From: Paraburkholderia ferrariae NBRC 106233
Lineage (GTDB): Bacteria > Pseudomonadota > Gammaproteobacteria > Burkholderiales > Burkholderiaceae
DNA: 64,000 bases
Direction of reading: 5' to 3'
Assembly: GCF_000685035.1 (NCBI RefSeq)
Contig: NZ_BAYB01000009.1
Coordinates: 1-64,000, forward strand
Shown: piece by piece, positions 15,684 through 24,200 of the stretch
Layout: each line of letters opens with the position of its first letter
How positions within the stretch are numbered: position 1 is the first letter of the stretch
Program-made: the position numbers and the translations under genes
Notes under the pieces: generated by a model
Database searches by the model: none
What the model was told of the DNA's origin: nothing
The model's input: only the letters and a program-made list of their open reading frames with translations

Positions 15684-17087
15684 ATGGAGAACCATGTTGC
15701 AGTGTACGTAGCCAACCACATGAAGACTGGCTATGGAGCGGCCTACATTCGCATCGTCAAAGCACTGGCTAGTGGCATTGAGTCAGGGGAATTAAGGACC
15801 GGTCTGCCGATGCCGTCCCAGCGGGAACTCGCTCGCCACCTGGGCCTGCATTTCACGACCGTGACCCGGGCGTGGACCGAAGCGCGTAAAAGAGGATTGA
15901 TCAGCACACAACCCGGGCTCGGCACTGTGATCGCCGCAAGCGGGCTACGGCCAGACCCTCGCAGAGATAGCCCGGATGAAGGCTCGGGGGTCATCGATCT
16001 CTCCTCGGTATGGTCACCGGTGCTGAAGATTCCCTTCGATCTGTCGAGCGCGCTGGTCGCGCTGGGCGGCGATCAAGGCATCGCCCTGTTCTCCGCGCGC
16101 ACGGGACGCAAGAATAATCGCGTGCCGCTTGCGGCTATCGAATGGCTGCAGCCTCGATTCTCGAAAGCGATCGAAGCACGCGTGGTGGCCAGTGCTGGCG
16201 CACGGGCAGCATTGATCGCCATGATGCGACTCGTAGTTGGCAATGGCGGGACGCTTCTGACCGAGTCGATGACCTGGCCGACGATACGGAGTATGGCCGG
16301 CATGCTCAATATCCGGTTGTCCGGTGTGACCATGGACAATGAGGGACTCGTTCCTGCCGCCCTCGAGCAAGCGGCGCGCGAAACAGGAGCGCGGGCCTTA
16401 TATTGCGTACCGACCTCCCAGAATCCTACGAACGCGGTGATGTCAATCGGCCGCCGAAAAGCACTTGCGGAGGTCGCTATCCGACTCGGCCTCACCCTAT
16501 TCGAGGACGACGCCTATGGCCAACTGGTCGAACATCCGTTGCCACCGCTCGCCGAGTTTGCACCAGCGTCCACGTACTATATCGCTGGCCTCACCAAATG
16601 TTTGTCGCCGAGCATGCGTGTAGCGTATGTCGTCGCACCGAGCGTGCGGGCAGCCTCCCAACTCGACGATTTACTCCGTACCACCATGCTGTGTCCCGCG
16701 CCAATCGAAGAGGCGCTGGTGAACCAGACAATGGCCGATCACTCCGCCTTGCGGCATATCACCAAAGTACGCGCAGAAGCGCGTCTTCGGATGTCGATTT
16801 CCGAGTCGGCTTTCGCCGAGTTCCGCGATCTCGCGCACGTCGGGCCGCTCTTTATCTGGTTGAAGCTGCCGGCTTACTGGCATCGCGCTCAATTCGTTGA
16901 GGCTGCCAGAACTCGGGGCGTCATCGTTTCGCCAGCGGATATATTCGCTGTCGATGGCGAACGCAGTGAGAACGCTATACGGATCGCGACAGGGTCCGCG
17001 CCGAATCAGTCGCGATTGTTTGACGCGCTTCAGATTATTGCCGATATTGTTTCTGCGCCTGGGGCGCTTTCCGCTTGTAGCAGTTGA
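15684..17087 (+). CDS. MocR-family regulator (GntR-type HTH fused to aminotransferase fold)
   Basis: This 467-residue protein has an N-terminal winged helix of the GntR type (PSQRELARHLGLHFTTVTRAW, about residues 44-64). It is followed by a full class I aminotransferase-like domain with a PLP lysine in GLTKCLSPSMRVAYV. Such MocR proteins sense PLP together with an amino acid and usually control a divergent gene. Here the divergent target is the dehydrogenase-dehydratase-RidA-aminotransferase-transporter operon, with a paired direct repeat in the 125-base gap. The ligand is probably the amino acid this operon degrades. Confidence 0.92.
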   Translation: MENHVAVYVANHMKTGYGAAYIRIVKALASGIESGELRTGLPMPSQRELARHLGLHFTTVTRAWTEARKRGLISTQPGLGTVIAASGLRPDPRRDSPDEGSGVIDLSSVWSPVLKIPFDLSSALVALGGDQGIALFSARTGRKNNRVPLAAIEWLQPRFSKAIEARVVASAGARAALIAMMRLVVGNGGTLLTESMTWPTIRSMAGMLNIRLSGVTMDNEGLVPAALEQAARETGARALYCVPTSQNPTNAVMSIGRRKALAEVAIRLGLTLFEDDAYGQLVEHPLPPLAEFAPASTYYIAGLTKCLSPSMRVAYVVAPSVRAASQLDDLLRTTMLCPAPIEEALVNQTMADHSALRHITKVRAEARLRMSISESAFAEFRDLAHVGPLFIWLKLPAYWHRAQFVEAARTRGVIVSPADIFAVDGERSENAIRIATGSAPNQSRLFDALQIIADIVSAPGALSACSS

Positions 17088-17271
17088 GCCGACGGGTTTG
17101 CATCTGCGCGGTGGCCAGGCCGTTTGAAGCGTCCGCTCTGAGATAGCATTGCTACGCGTAGCACCGGAGCTGGACAGACTCGAGGTCATTCAAGCCGTGA
17201 CTGAGGCGCAGCGGGTGCTGGCATTGTCGAGACCGGAGAATCGGTGCTCGCCGAGAACTTCCAAAGTACTC

Positions 17272-18228
17272 CTAACGCCTCACCTCAACCGCCCCCTTGC
17301 GATGGCGCCCCTCCCGCACATCCCCCGTCAGCTTGCTGCGTGCCGCAAAACCCAGCACCGTCTCGCGAAACCGCTCCACAGCAGGAGCCTGCGCATCGTG
17401 CTTCGTCACCAGATGCAGCGGCGCGCGAAACGCCTCGTCGCCGGCAACCCGGCAATAATGCACGCTTTCCTGCTGGTAGCGCCGCATCGAGGCCGGCACG
17501 AGTGTCATACCGCCGCCCGCCGCCACGAGGTTGATGGCGGTGACCATGCGCGGCACCTCGTCCACCACGCGCAACTCCACGCCCCGCGCTTCGCAGGCAC
17601 GGATGAAGTCCGCATACATGCCCGGCGCCCCGGGACGGCGCACGAACACGAACGGTTCGCCCGCAAGGCGCTCCAGCCCGACCCTGCGGGCGCCGGCGAG
17701 CCGGTGCCCAGCCGGCACCACGAGCAGCATCGGTTCGTCGGCAATCTGCTCGAAGCGCAGTTCGGCCGGCATCTCGATGGGTTTGCGCAGCATGGCGACG
17801 TCCACCTGATCGCGCAGCATCATTTCGATGATTTCGGCCGCGTTGATTTCGCTAAGCTCGATGGCGATATCGGGGTTGTTTTCGCGAAACGCGCGAATCG
17901 CCGTGGGCGCAAGCGGATGAAACGCCGCCGAACTCGTGAGCGCCACGCGCACCTTGCCCACCTGCCCCTGCGCCACGCGGCGCGCCTGGGTCACACCCTG
18001 TTCCAGCGTGCGCATCACGGCGCGCGCGCACGCCGCGAACGCCTCGCCTGCCGCGGTCGGTTCCACCCCTCGAGGCTGGCGCCTGAACAGGGCAAAACCC
18101 AGTTCATGTTCGAGTTCCTGGATCTGCTGCGAAAGCGGCGGCTGCTGCATGTGCAGCCGCACCGCCGCACGCGTGAACTGCCGCTCTTCGCAAACCGCGA
18201 GGAAATACCGCAGGTGACGCAATTCCAT
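17272..18228 (-). CDS. LysR-family regulator of the divergent MHS transporter/hydrolase pair
   Basis: This 318-residue protein starts MELRHLRYFLAVCEERQF, with an N-terminal LysR winged helix followed by a periplasmic-binding-protein-like sensor domain. The start at 18228 has a GGCGGAG site; an upstream ATG at 18249 is less well placed. The helix-turn-helix sequence RAAVRLHMQQPPLSQQIQELE is of the BenM/CatM/CbnR type, whose members often sense aromatic or dicarboxylic acids. It diverges from the transporter gene across 112 bases that contain a short perfect inverted repeat. Autoregulation and control of the divergent pair are inferred. Confidence 0.92.
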   Translation of the reverse strand: MELRHLRYFLAVCEERQFTRAAVRLHMQQPPLSQQIQELEHELGFALFRRQPRGVEPTAAGEAFAACARAVMRTLEQGVTQARRVAQGQVGKVRVALTSSAAFHPLAPTAIRAFRENNPDIAIELSEINAAEIIEMMLRDQVDVAMLRKPIEMPAELRFEQIADEPMLLVVPAGHRLAGARRVGLERLAGEPFVFVRRPGAPGMYADFIRACEARGVELRVVDEVPRMVTAINLVAAGGGMTLVPASMRRYQQESVHYCRVAGDEAFRAPLHLVTKHDAQAPAVERFRETVLGFAARSKLTGDVREGRHRKGAVEVRR

Positions 18229-18272
18229 CGTCCACTCCGCCATATGCAATGGATATGGGAACCAATCCCGAT

Positions 18273-18285
18273 ATGTATTTTACAT
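18273..18285. promoter_or_regulatory. Inverted repeat in the LysR/MHS intergenic region
   Basis: ATGTA-TTT-TACAT is a perfect 5-3-5 inverted repeat in the short divergent promoter region. It is a candidate LysR contact site, and short AT-rich palindromes of this kind are the usual form. Confidence 0.4.
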
Positions 18286-18340
18286 TTGACGGCACACTTT
18301 GTACGCTGTGAAAAAACAGCACAAAGGCTCATGGAGACAT

Positions 18341-19696
18341 ATGGATTCGATCCTTGAAAGCGACGCCGGCGTGCGCGACGCACAACACCTGCCCGCCGCG
18401 CAGGTCCGCCGCGCGGTCCTCGCCTCGGTGATCGGGAACGGGCTCGAGTGGTTCGACTTCCTGATCTACGGCTACTTCGCCAATACGATCGCCAAGGTTT
18501 TCTTCCCGGTCGCGAGCGGCGCGCTCTCGATTACGCTCACGCTCGCCACGTTCGCCATCGGCTTCGTCGTGCGGCCGCTCGGCGGCATCGTGATTGGCGC
18601 GTGCGCGGACCGCTACGGGCGGCGCAGGACCCTCGCTGCGCTGATTCTGTTGATGGCGGCGAGCACGCTGCTCATGGGTCTCACGCCGGGCTACGCGTCC
18701 ATCGGCATTGCGGCGCCGCTGCTCGTGTTGCTCGCCCGCGTGCTGCAAGGGCTTTCGGTGGGCGGAGAATTCGCCACGGCCGCTTCGATGCTGACCGAGT
18801 ACGCGCCGCCCGGGCGCAAGATGTTCTACGGCAGCTTCCAGATGACCTCGCAGGCCGTCGCCCTACTGCTCTCCTCGGTTTGCAGCTACCTGCTCTCCAC
18901 GCGGCTCGCGCCCGCGTCGCTGGTCGCGTGGGGCTGGCGCGTGCCCTTCCTGCTCGGCGCGCTGGTCGGCCCCGTGGGCTTCTATATTCGCCACAAGGTC
19001 GCCGAATCGCCGGAGTTCGTGCAATTGCGCAAACGGCTCGGGCACGCGCCGCGCCAGTCGCTGCGCACGTTCCTGCGCGAGCGCGGCGACGCTGCGCTCT
19101 GCGCCATCGGCGTGATCGCCATTGGTGCCGCGACCAACTATCTCTGGCATTCGTACATGCCGCTCTATGTCGAGCGGCAACTGCATCTGCCGCTCAAGAG
19201 CGCGCTGCTGGGCACAGCCGCGTCAGGGCTGATCGGCATTGTCGGCTATCCGCTCGCGGGCCGGCTTGCTGACCGGTTCGGCGCCTATCGGCTGTTCATT
19301 CCCGTCTCGCTCGTCTGGATCCTCGCCGCATGGCCGCTGTTCGCGTGGGTGCTTGCAGCGCCTACGCCCGAGCGCGTCTTCGTCGCGCAAATGGTCGCGA
19401 CCGTGGTGCTGAGCCTGATGTCGGGCGCGCACCCCGGCATGCTCACGCAACTCTTTCCGACTTCGACGCGCTCCACAGGCGTCGCGCTCTCCTACAACAT
19501 CGCCGTTACGCTGTTCGGCGGCATGGCCCCGCTGACCGTCTCCACGCTGATCGACCTCACCGGCTCGCGCATCGTGCCCGCCTGGTATCTGATCGTGGCC
19601 GGCGTGATCTCGTTGCTGCTGGTAGGCTTTTCGGCCTCGGGGCGGCGCCTGCTGCGCGAGCCCGATACGTGGCCAATCGAATCGGAGTCCGTATGA
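18341..19696 (+). CDS. MFS transporter, metabolite:H+ symporter (MHS) family
   Basis: This 451-residue, 12-helix transporter has the MHS hallmark GNGLEWFDFLIYGYFA near the start, the loop 2-3 motif DRYGRRRTL and the GLSVGGEFATAASML segment. Relatives include citrate, alpha-ketoglutarate, shikimate and tricarballylate permeases. The ATG at 18341 follows a GGAGA site; the longer frame to 18299 lacks one. Its last bases overlap the start of the hydrolase gene (ATGA), so the two are translationally coupled. It probably imports an organic acid or ester that the hydrolase then cleaves. Confidence 0.9.
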   Translation: MDSILESDAGVRDAQHLPAAQVRRAVLASVIGNGLEWFDFLIYGYFANTIAKVFFPVASGALSITLTLATFAIGFVVRPLGGIVIGACADRYGRRRTLAALILLMAASTLLMGLTPGYASIGIAAPLLVLLARVLQGLSVGGEFATAASMLTEYAPPGRKMFYGSFQMTSQAVALLLSSVCSYLLSTRLAPASLVAWGWRVPFLLGALVGPVGFYIRHKVAESPEFVQLRKRLGHAPRQSLRTFLRERGDAALCAIGVIAIGAATNYLWHSYMPLYVERQLHLPLKSALLGTAASGLIGIVGYPLAGRLADRFGAYRLFIPVSLVWILAAWPLFAWVLAAPTPERVFVAQMVATVVLSLMSGAHPGMLTQLFPTSTRSTGVALSYNIAVTLFGGMAPLTVSTLIDLTGSRIVPAWYLIVAGVISLLLVGFSASGRRLLREPDTWPIESESV

Positions 19697-20748
19697 ATGG
19701 AGCGCACGCAGAGACACGGCCAGCAGCGCCGGCCGCCCGCCCGCGCAACGAAACTCCCGTGGCCGAGATCGGTAAGGCCCTGTTGCGCGTCGAAACCGCG
19801 GACGGCAGCGGCAACCTGCCTCTCTACACAGGTGGATGCACCGATCCCGCTGCGACATCGCGGGCGGTCATCATGTTGCACGGACGCCTGCGCGACGCAT
19901 ACGCCTATCTGCACACGACACTGCATGCGCGCGCCGTTTCGTCCGCGCACGAGGACGGCACGCTGATCGTGGTGCCGCAATTCCTCGCAAGCGCCGACGT
20001 GGAGCATCACCGGGCCGATGCCGACTGCCTGCACTGGGAGTGGACTGCATGGATGGCGGGACTCGATGCGCGCGGGCCTGCACCGCTCAGTTCCTTCGAC
20101 GCACTCGATGCGCTGGTCGAGCAGCTTGCCCGCGGCACGCGTTACCCGGCAATCGAAGAGATCGTCATTGCGGGCCACTCGGGCGGCGCACAGGTGGCAC
20201 AACGCTATGCCATCCTGAGCAGTGCGCCCGAGCGGTGCGCAGCGCACGGCATTGCAATGCGCTTCGTCATTGCCAACCCTTCGTCGTACGCCTGGTTCGA
20301 CGGTCTTCGTCCCCGCGCGGACGGCAGTCTGCATCTCGCGGATCGCGAGGCGTGCCCTGGCCTCGACGAATGGAAGTACGGCATGCACGGTCTCCCGCGC
20401 TACGCTGTCCTCCGTGACGCCGCCGCGCTTGAGCACCGCTACGTCGAGCGCGATGTGGCGTATCTGGCGGGCGAACTCGACTGCGATCCGGCGCACCCGG
20501 CACTGGACCGCTCATGCGCCGCCAACGCGCAGGGGCCGCATCGACTCGCGCGCGCGCGAGCCTACTACGCGTACCTGCGCGGACGGCATGCCGCGTTGCG
20601 CCACACCTGGCACGAAGTGCCCGGCGCGGGCCATAGCGCCGAAGCCATGTTTACGTCGATACAGGGCATACGCGCGCTGTTCGGCGACGACGCCTCGATC
20701 GCTTCGCAAAGGCCGTTCGTGGCCGCCGCGGGTGGGGCGAGCGAGTAG
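19693..20748 (+). CDS. Alpha/beta hydrolase, function unknown
   Basis: This 351-residue soluble protein has an oxyanion-type strand AVIMLHGRLRDA, a nucleophile elbow GHSGG (serine near residue 164) and a likely catalytic histidine in GAGHSAEAMF near the C-terminus. There is no signal peptide, so it acts in the cytoplasm. It overlaps the MHS transporter gene by four bases, a strong sign that it works on the imported compound, such as an ester or lactone. The insertion between the nucleophile and histidine is long and Cys-containing, which does not match a named subfamily known to me. Confidence 0.75.
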   Translation: MNGAHAETRPAAPAARPRNETPVAEIGKALLRVETADGSGNLPLYTGGCTDPAATSRAVIMLHGRLRDAYAYLHTTLHARAVSSAHEDGTLIVVPQFLASADVEHHRADADCLHWEWTAWMAGLDARGPAPLSSFDALDALVEQLARGTRYPAIEEIVIAGHSGGAQVAQRYAILSSAPERCAAHGIAMRFVIANPSSYAWFDGLRPRADGSLHLADREACPGLDEWKYGMHGLPRYAVLRDAAALEHRYVERDVAYLAGELDCDPAHPALDRSCAANAQGPHRLARARAYYAYLRGRHAALRHTWHEVPGAGHSAEAMFTSIQGIRALFGDDASIASQRPFVAAAGGASE

Positions 20749-20769
20749 GCAGCCGACACCTCGGTGCGG

Positions 20770-21096
20770 TCAGTGAGTGCCCCTGGGTTTGCCGTGAATC
20801 GCATCGAGCGGCTTATGCTGCTCGTCGCCGAGCCCGGGAAAGAACGCGTTCCACACTGCACGTACGCCCACCGCTGCCGTCGCCGCGGCGTCAATCGTTT
20901 CGGCGTCGGCGGATTTTGCGGGATCCGAACTCAGGCCGCGCCAGTGGGAAAAGACGAGCGGCGGCTTTTCGGTCCACTCGCCTGAGGCAAAGTTCGCAAA
21001 TGCCGTGTCCCCGCTCACCAGCCGGACCTCATACCAGCCCTCGCGCACGGGGTCATACCGCTTCACCGGAAACCACTTGGTCGATTGAACTCCCAT
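20770..21096 (-). CDS. Hypothetical protein of 108 residues
   Basis: The start MGVQSTKWFPVKRYDPVREGWYEV at 21096 has a GGAGGG site. The frame is open further upstream to 21354, but that part is low-complexity and has no ribosome site. The N-terminal half contains the pattern 'GWYEVRLVSGDTAFANFASGEW', suggestive of a small beta-rich domain, and an Ala-rich helix follows. I do not recognise the family. It ends 21 bases from the convergent hydrolase gene and lies downstream of the glutamate dehydrogenase on the same strand. Confidence 0.5.
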   Translation of the reverse strand: MGVQSTKWFPVKRYDPVREGWYEVRLVSGDTAFANFASGEWTEKPPLVFSHWRGLSSDPAKSADAETIDAAATAAVGVRAVWNAFFPGLGDEQHKPLDAIHGKPRGTH

Positions 21097-21221
21097 GATG
21101 CCCTCCCAGATCCGGTAGATCGCCGGGAATCGACGCGCATTCGCCGTGCCCGAATCAGGCGTCGCCGGCTTCCCGAAGGTGAGAGGAAGCAAAGAACGAA
21201 TACAACACGGGGCACAGCCCT

Positions 21222-24200
21222 TCAAGCCCGCTCCAGCGCCGCCATCGCCCGCACGATCACCAGCAGCACCGCAAGACTCACGCCGCTGGTCGCGCGCAAT
21301 TCCGCAAGCAGATGCCCGTATCGTTCGAGCGCGGCTTCGTGCTGCGCGCACCACGCATCCACCAGCATCCGTGCGTCGGCGGTGTCGCTCGCTTCAGCGA
21401 GCGCGTTCGTCGTCAGCGCGCGCTTGAGGCGCGCCACTTCCGCAAGCGCCGCCGCGCGCGCCATCGTGTCCCAGTGCGTGGGCGTCGGCAGCGCCGCGGC
21501 TCGCTCGCCGATCCAGCCGAAATTCAGCCGCGTGTCCAGCGCGAAATACGCCGCCGCCACGTCTTCGAGCGGCCGGCCGCTGGCCGCGGCGACATCTGCA
21601 ATGTCGAGCAACGCGATGGAGAGATCGCCGCTTGCCACGCGCACCGCCAGGGCACTTTCGACACCGGCGTTCACCAGCGCCGCCTGGCGCGCGGACAGCG
21701 CTTCGAGGTCGGCCGTCGGCAGCAGTGCCGGCAGTTGCGGGGCCAGCCGCTGCGCCGCATCGCGGCAACGTGCGAGCAGCGTGCCGCCGCCATCCACGGC
21801 GCCCGCCTGCAGGTGTCTCAGGAACCATAGCGCGGCCCGTTCGAGCAGCCGCGCAACATCGACGAACATGCGCGCCTGCACGTCGTCGGGCACGCGGTTG
21901 TCGAGCGCGTCGATATCGCGCCAGACGGCGTCCAGATCGAACACGTCACGCGCCATGATGCACGCGCGCACGATTTCGTCGGGTTGCGCGTCGGCTTCTT
22001 CCATCAGCAGGTGCACGAACGCGCAGCCCACCCGGTTCACGAGTGCGTTCGTCAGATGCGTCGCCAGAATCTCGCGGCGCAGCGGATGCCGTTGCATCGG
22101 TTCGAGAAAACGCTCCTGCAAAGGCTTCGGGAAATAGTCGATCAACATGCCGGTGACGAGCGGATCTTCCGGCACCGCCGATTCCAGCAGCGCGTCGTAG
22201 AGCCACATCTTGCTGTACGCAAGAAGCACGGCACGCTCGGGCGACGTGAGGCCGGTCTTTCTCGACGCGCGCCCGGTGATTTCCTCGTCGGTGGGCAGGA
22301 ATTCGATGGCGCGGTTCAGGCGTCCGGCGCGTTCGAGCGAGCGCATGAGACGTGTCTCCGCCTCCAGCAGTTCCGCGCTGTAGCGGCCCGCGATCGAGAG
22401 CGCCTGCGTCTGGTAATAGTTGTCGCGCAGCACGAGCAGCCCCACTTCGTCCGTCATTTCCGCGAGCAGCGTGTTGCGCTGTTTCGTTGTCATCTCGCCG
22501 TCCGCCACCACGATGCCCAGCAGAATCTTGATGTTCACTTCGTGATCCGAACAATCCACCCCGGCGGAATTGTCGATGGCGTCGGTGTTGATGCGCCCGC
22601 CGTGTTGCGCGAACTCGATGCGGCCGAACTGCGTGACGCCGAGGTTCCCGCCCTCGCCCACCACTTTGCAGCGTAACTCGGCGCCGTTCACGCGTACGGC
22701 GTCGTTCGCCTTGTCGCCGACCTGCGCATGGGTCTCGTGCGACGCCTTCACATAGGTGCCGATGCCGCCGTTGTAAAGCAGATCCACGGGCGCGAGCAAA
22801 ATCGCGCGAACGAGTTCAGCCGGCGTGAGCGCGGCCGAGTCGATGCCGAGCGCCCGCTGCACGGCGCCCGAGAGCGGAATCGTCTTCACGGTGCGGGGGA
22901 ATACGCCGCCTCCCGCAGAAATCGCCGCGGGATCGTAGTCGGCCCAACTCGAGCGTTCGAGCGCGAAGAGCCGGCTGCGCTCCGCAAAGCTCGCGGCCGG
23001 ATCGGGATCGGGGTCGAGAAAGATATGCCGGTGATCGAAGGCGGCCACCAGCTTGATATGCGGCGAGAGCAGCATGCCGTTGCCGAACACGTCGCCCGAC
23101 ATGTCGCCGATGCCCACCACGGTAAAGTCGGTCGCCTGCGTATCGACACCCATCTCGCGGAAATGCCGCTTGACCGACTCCCATGCGCCGCGCGCCGTGA
23201 TGGCCATTTTCTTGTGGTCGTAGCCAACCGAGCCGCCGGACGCGAACGCGTCGTCGAGCCAGAAGCCGTACTCCTGCGAGATCGCGTTCGCGTAGTCCGA
23301 GAAGGTGGCGGTGCCCTTGTCCGCCGCGACCACGAGGTAAGGATCGTCGGGGTCGTGGCGCACCACGTCCGGCGGCGGCACGACGGCGTTGCTCACGAGG
23401 TTGTCGGTGAGGTCGAGCAGGCCGCGCAAAAAGGTCTGGTAGCACGCCACGCCTTCGCGCATCCATGCTTCGCGATCGGTGGGAGGCGGCGGATTTTTCA
23501 CCACGAAGCCGCCCTTCGATCCCACCGGCACGATCACCACGTTCTTCACCATCTGCGCTTTCATGAGCCCCAGCACTTCGGTGCGGAAGTCCTCGCGCCG
23601 GTCCGACCAGCGCAAGCCGCCGCGCGCGACCCGCCCGCCGCGCAGGTGCACGCCCTCCACGCGCGGCGAATAGACCCAGATCTCGAACATCGGTTTGGGT
23701 TCGGGCAGCCCCGGCACTTTCGCCGGGTTGAACTTGAACGAGAGCGATGGCAGCAGCCCCCCGTCCGCGGCACGCCGAAAGTAGTTGGTGCGCTGCGTCG
23801 CCATGATGACGCCGAGGAACTGCCTGAGAATGCGGTCTTCGTCGAGATTGGGCACCTGGTCGAGCGCGGCTTCCACGGCCATCAGGGTGCGCGCTTCGCG
23901 CTCTTCTCTGCCCTCGCCGAGTTCGCCCGTCGCGGGATCGAAACGAATCAGGAAGAGTTCGACCAGTTGGCGCGCGATGGCCGGATTGCCGGTCACGGCG
24001 CGCTCGATATAGGCGTCGCTGAAGGTCGATCCGACCTGGCGCAGGTACTTCGCATACGCTCGCAGGATCGTCACCTCGCGCGCGCTCAGGTAGGCGCGCA
24101 GCACGAGGCGGTTGAAGTTGTCGTTTTCGATGCGCGCGCGCCATACGCCCTCGAACGCGTCTTCGAAGAGATCTTTCACGCGTTCGATATCGAATTCCGC

